A DNA stretch of 44,765 bases from Bacteroidaceae bacterium. Lineage in GTDB: Bacteria > Bacteroidota > Bacteroidia > Bacteroidales > Bacteroidaceae. Below, piece by piece: positions 25,049-32,948 of this stretch. The notes under the pieces are model-generated. The model did not search any database, was not told the origin of the DNA, and saw only the letters and a list, made by a program, of their open reading frames with translations. How positions within the stretch are numbered: the first letter of the stretch is position 1; the number at the start of each line of letters is the position of its first letter. The stretch is taken from contig JAFSVI010000108.1 of NCBI GenBank assembly GCA_017445145.1, positions 1 to 44,765 on the forward strand. The letters are read 5' to 3'. Position numbers and translations under genes: made by a program.

Positions 25049-26659
25049 ATGCGCCATAGCCAAAAGCACAACACATATCCCAGCCAAACCGAGGACCAAG
25101 CCATGACACAACCTGACAAGGGCCAAGCCATGACACAGCAGGACGAGAACCACGCCATGACGCGACCTGACAAGGGCCAAGCCATGACACAGCAGGACGA
25201 GGACCACGCCATAACCCGACGAGCCAACGCCCACGATTACTCGCAGCCTGGGGCTTACCACATCACCCTGCATGTTGATGAGGAAATGGGTCAGCCGCTG
25301 GGCTTCATCACAGGGCAGCCGGAGCAGCCCGACGGCAGCCCCGGCGCACCGCGCGTGGTGCTGACGCCCGTGGGAGAGATGGTGCAGCGCGAGCTGCTCA
25401 CAAGCATCCACGCCCACTACCCCATGGTGACCATCGACACCCACATCATCATGCCCGACCACATCCATTTCATCATGGTCGTGTTGGACCGCCTACTAAG
25501 CGCCAACGGCAAGACTGTGACCATAGGCCAGATCATAGCGGGCTTCAAGCTCGGCTGCAACCGCCACCTCTGGCAGATGATGCAGGAAGGAAAGGTACAA
25601 GTGAGGCTGAAATCGCAGGCCGCAGCGGCGCAAACGAGGCCGCAAACCGCAGCGCAAACCGCGGAGCAAGCAAGGCCACAAACCGCAACGCAGACCGCGG
25701 AGCAAACAAGGCCGCAAACCGCAACGCAGACCGCAGAGCAAACAAGGCCGCAGCGGGCAGAACCCGCTGCCACACTCACCACACAAACAAAGGCGGTGTC
25801 ACCGGTGAGTGTACCCGGCGGTTCCGCCGCCGGGATCAGCACCGGGACCGCCGCCCGCCCGCCGCTCTTTGCCCCCGGCTATTGCGACGTGATGCCCTTC
25901 ACGCGCGAGCAGCTCGAGACGCAGCGCACCTACATCCGCAACAACCCCCACAACCGCTTGCTACGCTCGTTGCGCCCCGCATGGCTCTACACCCGGCGCG
26001 CCACCATCAACACCGCCGTGAGGCTCTCGGCTCTCGGCGGATACCTCCTCCGCGAATGCACACCCTCACAGGCCACCCCCGACATCCTCGAAGCCCTCGC
26101 CAAACAACTGCTCCTGACCAATCCAACACCAATACCACCCTCCGCACCATCGCCAACAACCACCATCATAGCGCCACCCACCACACCCCCGCCATCACCC
26201 CTCACCGACCCGCGCGTCATCGTCTGTGACACCTTCGGCAACAGCAAGCAGCTGGAGGAGCATCGCATGCTGCCTGTGGTGTGCCACCGCAAAGACGCCA
26301 AGCAGCTGGCCACGCACAAAGCACGATGCCTCGAAGCCGCTGCGGGCGGCACCATGCTCGTCTCAGCGCGCATAGCTCGCGGCGAACAGGAAATCATCGA
26401 CGACGCCATCGCCAAGGGCTACCACGTGATGCTCATCGCCGACAACGGATTCTCAGACCGCTACCACCCCTCGGAGCAACGCCTCGCGCAATGCGCCAGC
26501 GGACAGCTCATCATAGCCACGCCGTGGCGCTACCGCTACCGCCCCAAGCATGAAGCCATCACCGTTGCCGCATGCAAAGCCATGAACTGCATAGCACAAG
26601 CCATCTGCCGCACACGCGACGACTGGTGGAAAGTGCCACCTCCACCACCATCGCGGTGA
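25049..26659 (+). CDS. REP-associated tyrosine transposase (Y1/HUH, RAYT) with C-terminal DprA-like domain
   Basis: 536 residues. The Y1 domain starts near HDYSQPGAYHITLHV; the HUH metal site is MPDHIHFIM (His138, His140) and the nucleophile is Tyr295 in RTYIRNNP. Between them is a low-complexity linker (about 188-271) made of a 12-residue repeat and REP-encoded sequence. After RLSALGGYLL a second domain (about 387-525) follows: VCDTFGNSKQ, GGTMLVSARIARGEQEII, AIAKGYHVMLIADNGFSDRY, ASGQLIIATPW. This resembles the DprA/Smf Rossmann fold and is a usual partner in Bacteroidales members as far as I recall. RAYTs cut and join single-stranded REP palindromes. The N-terminus (1-57) is a repetitive acidic tail. 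The stop codon TGA (26657-26659) lies inside a REP head. Starts 33 nt after the giant gene. Confidence 0.88.
   Translation: MRHSQKHNTYPSQTEDQAMTQPDKGQAMTQQDENHAMTRPDKGQAMTQQDEDHAITRRANAHDYSQPGAYHITLHVDEEMGQPLGFITGQPEQPDGSPGAPRVVLTPVGEMVQRELLTSIHAHYPMVTIDTHIIMPDHIHFIMVVLDRLLSANGKTVTIGQIIAGFKLGCNRHLWQMMQEGKVQVRLKSQAAAAQTRPQTAAQTAEQARPQTATQTAEQTRPQTATQTAEQTRPQRAEPAATLTTQTKAVSPVSVPGGSAAGISTGTAARPPLFAPGYCDVMPFTREQLETQRTYIRNNPHNRLLRSLRPAWLYTRRATINTAVRLSALGGYLLRECTPSQATPDILEALAKQLLLTNPTPIPPSAPSPTTTIIAPPTTPPPSPLTDPRVIVCDTFGNSKQLEEHRMLPVVCHRKDAKQLATHKARCLEAAAGGTMLVSARIARGEQEIIDDAIAKGYHVMLIADNGFSDRYHPSEQRLAQCASGQLIIATPWRYRYRPKHEAITVAACKAMNCIAQAICRTRDDWWKVPPPPPSR
25111..25218 (+). repeat. 54-bp direct repeat, two copies, at the start of the transposase gene
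   Basis: Units 25111-25164 and 25165-25218 differ at only a few bases, with a partial third copy just upstream (about 25091-25110). Each encodes 18 residues of the type PDKGQAMTQQDENHAMTR, so copy number can change without a frameshift. Confidence 0.9.
25637..25756 (+). repeat. 36-bp tandem repeat in the transposase linker
   Basis: Three full units (25637-25672, 25673-25708, 25709-25744) and a partial fourth. Each encodes the 12 residues RPQTATQTAEQT with minor changes. It lengthens the linker between the HUH site and the catalytic Tyr, directly before the REP pair. Confidence 0.9.
25751..25780 (-). repeat. REP element copy B (inverted, inside the transposase gene)
   Basis: On the minus strand: head GGTGAGTGT (25780-25772), spacer GG, stem CAGCGGG, loop TTCTG, stem CCCGCTG (down to 25751). 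The stem sequence differs from copies A, C and D, but head, spacer length and loop length are the same. It faces copy C head to head. Confidence 0.75.
25804..25834 (+). repeat. REP element copy C (inside the transposase gene)
   Basis: Head GGTGAGTGT (25804-25812), one unpaired A at 25813, then an 8-bp perfect stem CCCGGCGG (25814-25821), loop TTCCG and CCGCCGGG (25827-25834). It is translated as SVPGGSAAG within the transposase linker. With copy B it forms an inverted pair whose heads are 23 bp apart, like a BIME. Confidence 0.85.
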
Positions 26660-26682
26660 GTGTGTCCGGCGGTGACGCCGCC
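26655..26682 (+). repeat. REP element copy D (at the transposase stop codon)
   Basis: Head GGTGAGTGT (26655-26663), spacer GT, then CCGGCGG, loop TGACG, CCGCC. The TGA of the head is the stop codon of the transposase. The rest lies in the 86-bp gap before the next giant gene. Confidence 0.85.
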
Positions 26683-26745
26683 CTACCCTACCCCGCTCAC
26701 CAGCTACCTCCCACCCCACCCACATATCCATCCCCACATACAAGC

Positions 26746-29700
26746 ATGAACGCATCCCCCACATACCGCCACCTGCACATACTCCTCTTGGTTCTGTTCC
26801 TCGCTGTCGGCATTGGCATCACCAAGAGCAGTGCACAGGTCACCTTCATAACCTCGTTAAGCGACATCACCAGTGCCACGGGCGAATATCACCTTGCTGC
26901 CTCGTTCTCCACCAGCGGCACACCGCGTGTCAATGGCGACGGAGACGAGATTGGCACCTCCGCCAATCCCTTCAAAGGCACCATCGACGGACATCTCACG
27001 ACCATCACCGGGACATGGGACCGCCCGCTCTTCGCATATATCGAGAACGCCGTCATCAAGAACGTCATCATCGAGGAGGCCAGCGTCAGCACATCCACTG
27101 GCAATGCAGGAGCCATCGCCGCCAACGCCAAAGGCAGCAGCCGCATCTACAACTGCGGCGTCCTCGGCGGCAGCATCAGCGGTGCAGTGTACACCGGCAG
27201 CCTGGTGGGGTATCTCGATGGCGCATCCCGCGTCGTCAACTGCTTCAGCAATGCCGACATCACCGGCGGCACCAGCGTGGGCGGCATCGTGGGCTACAAC
27301 AACGTTGCCACTAATTCAGGCAACCTCAAGACAATGGTCATGAACTGCATGTTCTATGGCGACATCACGGAGGGTACGTCCAAGGCACCCATCTACAACG
27401 GCATGAACATCACCAACCTCAGCAGCTCCAAGGGTGTCGGCAACTTCAACTATTTCCGCGCTGAAGCATCCTACGTCCAGAACCGCGACATACAAGTGTA
27501 TAACTGCGCACTACTGGCTGAGACACGTTTTCTGCAGCGTTTCGAGTTCTTCAGGCTTCTGCTCAACAGCAACCGCCATCTGGCAGCATGGTGGGCCACA
27601 GGCGACGCCGCCAACAAGGACGAAATGGCCAAGTGGGTGATGCTGCCCACGAGCCTCGGCGGCAGCTGCCCATACCCCGTGCTGAAGACACAGGGGCGCT
27701 ACCCCTCTGTGGTGAACTATGACGCCGCCTCGGCCACTGCCACCACGGAGCGCAACAAGGGAGGGTTGCTTGGCACACTGACCGTCAACATACGGAATGG
27801 CTCCGGCGGAGCCGTCTATGCTGCACCGAGCGGTGCAAACATCACCACGTCGCAGCTCATACTTAACATAACCGACAAAGACCCCGACCGCTACAACTTC
27901 AACTACTACAAGGTGCAGATGCCCTACTACAACGACGTAGGCACAGGCAACTACACCGGCGGGCGTGTCGTGACAGGATGGAAGATTGTGGAGATTACAG
28001 GAGGCACAAAGGGAAGTTACACCACAGGAAATGATGCCACCTTCAATGCCTCCGGCGATGTCGCCACGATGCCTTACAACTTCGCCGAGCGCAAATGCAC
28101 GAATAAAGACCTCTACAGCGTCACCAAACGCATCTTCAACCAGGGAGCATACTTCGACGTGCCGGAGGGGGTCACGGCCATAACCATAGAACCCTACTGG
28201 GCCAATGCAGCATATCTCGCCGATGCCTACCTCGACGTGACCTACAACGCGAACATGAGCACCGCTACCAACGTGACGGCTGTCGGAGGCGGCGAACGTT
28301 TCACCAATGGCACGAGCTACGATATCAACGGGGATCCACAACCCGTTTATACCACCCTGGACAACGCTGTCACAAGCCTGGGAGCTACGACTTCGCAGAC
28401 GGTATATGACAACGCCGTTGTGCTCGTCGGGAACGTACACATATACAAGAAGGACGCCAACAGCGAACCTCTGAGTATCAATGGCTCCAGCCCATACTCC
28501 GTCATGTCCATAGACCTCGACGGCGACAACGAACCCGACCACTCCGTCATCATGCGATTCGACGGGCGAACACTGTTTCACCCTGTCCGCTATGACTTCG
28601 TCAATCTCATTGGATTGGGCATGGCACAGAAGACCTACAACAGCGCAGGCACCTATAACTTCGGCATCCTCCAACCCAAGAATTGGTTTGAAATAACGAA
28701 CACTGCCACCTTCTACGCCACGCAGTTCGAATACAGCCCCAGCCAGCGTGCCAAAACACCCATCATCCTGCAAGGAGGCACCATGGAGCAATGGGTGTGT
28801 CTGCAAGGCAGTCCTGGCGACCGCGTGTCCTACTTCCATGTGGGCGGCAACGTGTGGTTCAAGGAATTCCACCTTGGCACCCATCAGGATAATCAGGTCA
28901 GCACGCCACACCCGCCGGTGTCCGTCAGCGGTGGAGACTTTGAGGAGTTCTACCTTACGGGGTTATACCGTGCCGACGCTCCCCACTACAACGACAATGC
29001 CGAGTGCTATGTCAACGGCGGACGCTTCGGCGTGGCGGCAGGAGCGGGCATGGAAGGCATCGGCCACGCCACGAACCACACCAACGGCAACATAACGTGG
29101 CAGATAGACCACGCCGACATACGCGAGTTCTACGGCGGGGGCATCAACTTCGCACATCCCGCACAGGGCAATATCAACACCACCATCAGCAACAGCCACG
29201 TGGAACAGTTCTGCGGAGGGCCCAAATTCGGAGACATGATTACGGGAAGAACCATCAGGACCACAGCCACAAACTGCACCTTCGGCACCTTCTTCGGCGC
29301 CGGCTACGGTGGCAACTCCTACAACCGCCGCACACCACAAAACTACAGCAACATAACAGGTAACAACGGGAACATCAACTGGAACCAATGGGTCAACGGC
29401 GTAATCAACAGCGGAGACAACTTCGAGGGCTACTCCCACACCTACAACGCCACCTACAACGGCGTGGCCACACAAATCGACTATCAGTTCCTGCCCATGT
29501 CCAACAATTCATCCAACGTGGCACGCCTATGGGTGGAGTACGTAGGCTTCTCGCTGGCCACGGCCCACAACGTCACCAACACTCTCACGGGGTGCACCAT
29601 CACCAACAATTTCTATGGCGGCGGCAGTCTGGGCAAGGTCGATGGACCCGTCACCTCGACACTCACCGACTGCGACGTGCGGGGCGACGTTTTCGGCGCA

Positions 29701-31662
29701 GGCTACTCGGCCACGCTGCCCACGGTGGAGGTGATGAACACCGGCGGGTTCGAGAATGAGCCTTTCTTCGACAAGAACCTGGGCGTGTATCTCCCCGCCA
29801 CCTTCCCCAAGACGGTGACATACACCTGGGAACACGCCGATGAGGTGAACTCCACAGCCACGGCTATCGACGAAACGAACCACATCCTCTACACCAAGGA
29901 AGACCTGACATCACTCGGCACCGTCACGGGTAAAGCCATCATCAACATTGCCGGCACTACGGCTGTAGCCGGAAGCGTATATGGCGGCGGAGAGGAATCG
30001 GCCGTGGGCGGCGGCGTGGAGGTCAATATGCTGGGCGGCACCGTGACCCACGACGTGTATGGCGGCGGCGCGCTGGCCAACACCAACACCAGCGGCACGG
30101 CCACTGCCACCACCGCCGTCAACCTCACTGGCGGCACGGTGAGCGGCGACGTATATGGCGGCGGCCTGGGCGATGACACCCATGCCGCCCTCGTAGGCGG
30201 TGATGTCACGGTGAGCCTCAACGAAGGCGTCGGCGACACGGGTGTGAAGGGATGTGTCGTCGGCGGAAGCATCTTCGGCGGAAACAATGTCAACGGCACG
30301 CCACGAGCCAACATCACCGTGCATGTACATAAGACGCAAAACGCCGCTGCCACACAAATCGCGAACCCCGCCAGTGGCGAGCAGACGGCAAAAGTCATTG
30401 GCCGCTTCGATGTCACGGCCGTCTATGGCGGCGGCAACAAGGCCGCCTACGACCCCACCACACCGTGGGACGGCACCACGGGCAGCCGCACGCAGGTCAT
30501 TATCGACGGCTGCGGCCTCACCAGCATCGGCAGCGTATATGGCGGCGGCAACGCTGCCCCTGTGCCAGAGGCCAACGTTCGCGTCAACGGCTGTTTCGAG
30601 ATAGGCTGGCTCTTCGGCGGCGGCAACGGTGCCGGAGCGGGCAACCCCGGTGCCGACGTGGGTGTGCGCGACGCCACGGCCTATGCCGCCAGCACGGCTG
30701 CCGGTGATGCCCTGGCCGACCGCGCCGGGCGCTATGGCACGGGCAACGCCACGGCCGACATCTGCGGCGGGCGCATAGGCCACCTCTTCGGCGGCAGCAA
30801 CACGCGGGGCAACATCGTGGGCACGGCGGCACTGACGCTCAACGAGACCATGACAGACGGCATCACACCCGACTGCCCCATTGCCATCACCTCCGAGCTG
30901 TTCGGCTTCGGCAACGAGGCCCCCATGGATGGCACGGGGCTGATGACCATAGGCTGCGTGAGCAGCAAGATTGAGAGCATCTTCGGCGGCGCCAAGGCCG
31001 CCGACGTGGGCAGCGACATCACGCTGAACATCAACAGCGGCACCTTCGGCAAGGTATTCGGCGGCAACGAGTCAGGAGGCTGCGTGCGCGGCTCCATCAC
31101 CGTCAACGTCGAGGAAACAGGCTGTTACCCCGTGCACATCGACGAACTCTACGGTTGTGGCGACGATGCCGCATACTCCGTCTATGGCTACGAACAGACA
31201 TCCGTACTCGACAGCGATGGCAACGCCGTGCTCGACACCAACGGCGACCCCGTGCTACAGTGGACGCCCGTCCAAAGCGGTGAGACACCAGCCTACGCAC
31301 ACCCGCAGGTGAACATCGTCTCCTTCACCACCATCGGCATCGTATATGGCGGAGGCTACGGCGCCAACGCCACCGTCGTCGGGAACCCCACCGTGAGCAT
31401 ACAGCAGCAACCGGGAGCATTCGCCGCAGACATCGACGACGACGGCGACGGCAACCCCGATGCCAACGCCGCTGCCCTCGGCACCCTCGGCACAGTATTC
31501 GGCGGCGGCAATGCCGCACAGGTGATAGGCTCCACGCGCGTCCTCGTCGGCACCACGAATAACACGGCCCGCATCGACGGCAACGTCTATGGCGGCGGCA
31601 ACAAGGCCGATGTCAGCGGCAACACCGACGTGAGCATAGGTAAGGCGGAAAGCGGTGAGTAA
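26746..31662 (+). CDS. second YGGGN-repeat secreted protein, lacking a sorting domain (possibly truncated)
   Basis: 1,638 residues from the ATG at 26746, which starts MNASPTYRHLHILLLVLFLA and gives a signal peptide ending near KSSAQ; the frame is open further upstream but runs through REP copy D and is not expected to be coding. Residues about 70-190 contain GLUG-like repeats (SGAVYTGSLVGYLDG, GGTSVGGIVGYNN). The middle has beta-rich sequence without recognised motif. From about 955 on come some 18 YGGGN-type repeats (VYGGGEESA, VYGGGNKAA, LFGGSNTRG). The protein ends in VYGGGNKADVSG followed by only 15 or so residues. It has none of the cargo-type end seen on the other two giants, so the 3' part was probably lost; the Rpn gene promoter starts about 107 bp later. 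A shortened but functional protein is possible. The middle part looks less GC-rich than the repeat block. Confidence 0.8.
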   Translation: MNASPTYRHLHILLLVLFLAVGIGITKSSAQVTFITSLSDITSATGEYHLAASFSTSGTPRVNGDGDEIGTSANPFKGTIDGHLTTITGTWDRPLFAYIENAVIKNVIIEEASVSTSTGNAGAIAANAKGSSRIYNCGVLGGSISGAVYTGSLVGYLDGASRVVNCFSNADITGGTSVGGIVGYNNVATNSGNLKTMVMNCMFYGDITEGTSKAPIYNGMNITNLSSSKGVGNFNYFRAEASYVQNRDIQVYNCALLAETRFLQRFEFFRLLLNSNRHLAAWWATGDAANKDEMAKWVMLPTSLGGSCPYPVLKTQGRYPSVVNYDAASATATTERNKGGLLGTLTVNIRNGSGGAVYAAPSGANITTSQLILNITDKDPDRYNFNYYKVQMPYYNDVGTGNYTGGRVVTGWKIVEITGGTKGSYTTGNDATFNASGDVATMPYNFAERKCTNKDLYSVTKRIFNQGAYFDVPEGVTAITIEPYWANAAYLADAYLDVTYNANMSTATNVTAVGGGERFTNGTSYDINGDPQPVYTTLDNAVTSLGATTSQTVYDNAVVLVGNVHIYKKDANSEPLSINGSSPYSVMSIDLDGDNEPDHSVIMRFDGRTLFHPVRYDFVNLIGLGMAQKTYNSAGTYNFGILQPKNWFEITNTATFYATQFEYSPSQRAKTPIILQGGTMEQWVCLQGSPGDRVSYFHVGGNVWFKEFHLGTHQDNQVSTPHPPVSVSGGDFEEFYLTGLYRADAPHYNDNAECYVNGGRFGVAAGAGMEGIGHATNHTNGNITWQIDHADIREFYGGGINFAHPAQGNINTTISNSHVEQFCGGPKFGDMITGRTIRTTATNCTFGTFFGAGYGGNSYNRRTPQNYSNITGNNGNINWNQWVNGVINSGDNFEGYSHTYNATYNGVATQIDYQFLPMSNNSSNVARLWVEYVGFSLATAHNVTNTLTGCTITNNFYGGGSLGKVDGPVTSTLTDCDVRGDVFGAGYSATLPTVEVMNTGGFENEPFFDKNLGVYLPATFPKTVTYTWEHADEVNSTATAIDETNHILYTKEDLTSLGTVTGKAIINIAGTTAVAGSVYGGGEESAVGGGVEVNMLGGTVTHDVYGGGALANTNTSGTATATTAVNLTGGTVSGDVYGGGLGDDTHAALVGGDVTVSLNEGVGDTGVKGCVVGGSIFGGNNVNGTPRANITVHVHKTQNAAATQIANPASGEQTAKVIGRFDVTAVYGGGNKAAYDPTTPWDGTTGSRTQVIIDGCGLTSIGSVYGGGNAAPVPEANVRVNGCFEIGWLFGGGNGAGAGNPGADVGVRDATAYAASTAAGDALADRAGRYGTGNATADICGGRIGHLFGGSNTRGNIVGTAALTLNETMTDGITPDCPIAITSELFGFGNEAPMDGTGLMTIGCVSSKIESIFGGAKAADVGSDITLNINSGTFGKVFGGNESGGCVRGSITVNVEETGCYPVHIDELYGCGDDAAYSVYGYEQTSVLDSDGNAVLDTNGDPVLQWTPVQSGETPAYAHPQVNIVSFTTIGIVYGGGYGANATVVGNPTVSIQQQPGAFAADIDDDGDGNPDANAAALGTLGTVFGGGNAAQVIGSTRVLVGTTNNTARIDGNVYGGGNKADVSGNTDVSIGKAESGE
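29611..31620 (+). repeat. YGGGN repeat block of the second giant protein
   Basis: About 18 repeats at protein level, with the same DNA core (TATGGCGGCGGCAAC variants) and the same strand as the block at 13856-18715. The two blocks are about 11 kb apart as direct repeats. Confidence 0.85.
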
Positions 31663-31768
31663 AAGTAATAGCCGTGGGCATATACCTCAGTGCCATTGAC
31701 CCGCTGCCAGCACCCCAACTCTAAAGCACGGCATTCATCCGACGGACATGAAAAAAGTCTGATATTCT

Positions 31769-31800
31769 TTTGGCCATGTCGATTGAAGTTGCTACATTTG
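31769..31800 (+). promoter_or_regulatory. Bacteroidota-type promoter of the Rpn gene
   Basis: TTTG (31769-31772), 20 nt, TACATTTG (31793-31800): a full match to the consensus. The ATG at 31822 is 21 nt after the box, so the leader is short. The gene therefore carries its own promoter as a self-contained cassette. Confidence 0.8.
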
Positions 31801-31821
31801 CGGCATAAAGGACGAGAAACT

Positions 31822-32931
31822 ATGACAGAAAAGAGCAAATACGTGCGTTTCGACTGGGCCATCAAATGCATACTCAGGGACAAGGCCAACAAGGAGGTGC
31901 TGGAGGGACTCGTCACGGTGCTACTGGGAGAGGCCGTCACCATCACCGACATCATCGAGAGCGAGGGCAACCAGGACAGCCGCGAGGACAAAACCAACCG
32001 CGTGGATGTCAAGGCCAAAACCTCTGGCGGAGAGTACATCCTCGTGGAGGTACAGCTGACGAAGGAGAGCGACTTCTTCCAGCGCATCCTCTTCGGCACG
32101 TCGCGCAGCGTGATTGACCAAATCAGCATGGGTCAGGACTACGGCGTCATCCGCAAGATTTACTCCATCAACATCCTCTACTTCGACTTCGGCAAAGGCG
32201 AGGATTATGCCTACCACGGCGTGACGGAGTTCACGGGCATGACGAAAAAGGATGCCGTTCTGCGATTGAAGAGTTCCAACGAGGAAGCCTACATGGGCAA
32301 GAGCACCAAGCGCGTGGCACTGCCCGATGAGGTGTTCCCCGAGTACTTCATACTCATAGTGGAGAAATTCAACGAGGTGGCAAAAACGCCTATCGAAGAG
32401 TGGATGCAGTACCTGAAGGATGCCGAGATTAGTGAGGACACCACCACACCTGGCCTGCAGGCTGCACGACAGAAGCTTGCCATCATGAGCATGACGGACA
32501 AGGAGCGCCGCGCCTACACTGACTACATGATCAGCGTCCATGCCGCCAAGGATGCCTACGACACAGCACGCTCCGATGGCTACGTGGACGGTTGGGTCGA
32601 GGGGAAATCCGAAGGACTGGCCAAAGGCAGAGAGGAAGGATTGGCCAAAGGCCGAGAGGAAGGACTGGCCAAAGGCAGAGAGGAAGGACTGGCCAAAGGC
32701 AGAGAGGAAGGCCGACAGGAAGGCCGACAGGAAGGCCGACAGGAAGGCCGACAGGAAGGCCGACAGGAAGGCCGACAGGAAGGCCGACAGGAAGGCCGAC
32801 AGGAAGGCCGACAGGAAGGCCACGAAGCGGCAAAACTCGACCATGCCCGCCGGATGAAGATGAAAGGTTACCCCGTAGAGGACATATCCGAAATCACAGG
32901 CCTCAGCGCCACAGAGATCGAACGGCTGTGA
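31822..32931 (+). CDS. Rpn-family PD-(D/E)XK nuclease (recombination-promoting nuclease / putative transposase)
   Basis: 369 residues starting MTEKSKYVRFDWAIKCILRD; the ATG at 31822 fits the promoter, while an upstream in-frame ATG (31690) precedes it. The PD-(D/E)XK core is VDVKAKTSGGEYILVEVQ with Asp62, Glu76 and Gln78 as the likely catalytic set. SDFFQRILFGTSR and the RSVIDQI helix are typical of the family. Residues 264-331 are pure repeats: EGLAKGRE four times, then EGRQ nine times, predicted as one long charged helix. The end, GYPVEDISEITGLSATEIERL, looks like a small helix-turn-helix. Rpn proteins of Enterobacteria are phage-defence toxins (RpnL) inhibited by a C-terminal product made from an internal start (RpnS), whose helix has four-residue repeats variable in number. 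The same layout is visible here, but toxicity and defence are inferred. Confidence 0.88.
   Translation: MTEKSKYVRFDWAIKCILRDKANKEVLEGLVTVLLGEAVTITDIIESEGNQDSREDKTNRVDVKAKTSGGEYILVEVQLTKESDFFQRILFGTSRSVIDQISMGQDYGVIRKIYSINILYFDFGKGEDYAYHGVTEFTGMTKKDAVLRLKSSNEEAYMGKSTKRVALPDEVFPEYFILIVEKFNEVAKTPIEEWMQYLKDAEISEDTTTPGLQAARQKLAIMSMTDKERRAYTDYMISVHAAKDAYDTARSDGYVDGWVEGKSEGLAKGREEGLAKGREEGLAKGREEGLAKGREEGRQEGRQEGRQEGRQEGRQEGRQEGRQEGRQEGRQEGHEAAKLDHARRMKMKGYPVEDISEITGLSATEIERL
32611..32706 (+). repeat. 24-bp tandem repeat, four copies, in the Rpn gene
   Basis: Four units of GAAGGACTGGCCAAAGGCAG plus AGAG starting at 32611, 32635, 32659 and 32683; the second unit has two base changes (ATT, GCC). Each encodes EGLAKGRE. 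Confidence 0.95.
32707..32814 (+). repeat. 12-bp tandem repeat, nine copies, in the Rpn gene
   Basis: Nine identical units GAAGGCCGACAG, each encoding EGRQ. Perfect identity of all nine points to recent expansion; slippage would change the helix length by four residues per unit without a frameshift. Confidence 0.97.
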
Positions 32932-32948
32932 CATAGCCATTCACTGCA

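Larger units (their letters stand above)
32485..32931 (+). other. possible internal translation product (RpnS-like antitoxin) within the Rpn gene
   Basis: In-frame ATG codons at 32485, 32491 and 32527 precede the repeat helix and would give a protein of about 134-148 residues containing only the repeats and the C-terminal helices. An AAGGAG at 32500-32505 lies about 21 nt before the ATG at 32527, too far for a standard ribosome site, and Bacteroidota often do without one. The call rests on analogy with enterobacterial Rpn genes. Confidence 0.3.

Noticed and set aside
26572..26745. Earlier start of the second giant protein
   Set aside because: It would overlap the end of the transposase and REP copy D and put about 58 unrelated residues before a complete signal peptide.
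29659..29667. Another REP head (ACACTCACC, minus strand)
   Set aside because: No stem-loop is present at the required 2-nt distance; the 9-mer alone can arise by chance in this GC-rich coding sequence.
31663..31768. Remnant of the missing 3' end of the second giant gene
   Set aside because: I read all frames between the stop and the Rpn promoter and saw neither YGGGN motifs nor a sorting tail.
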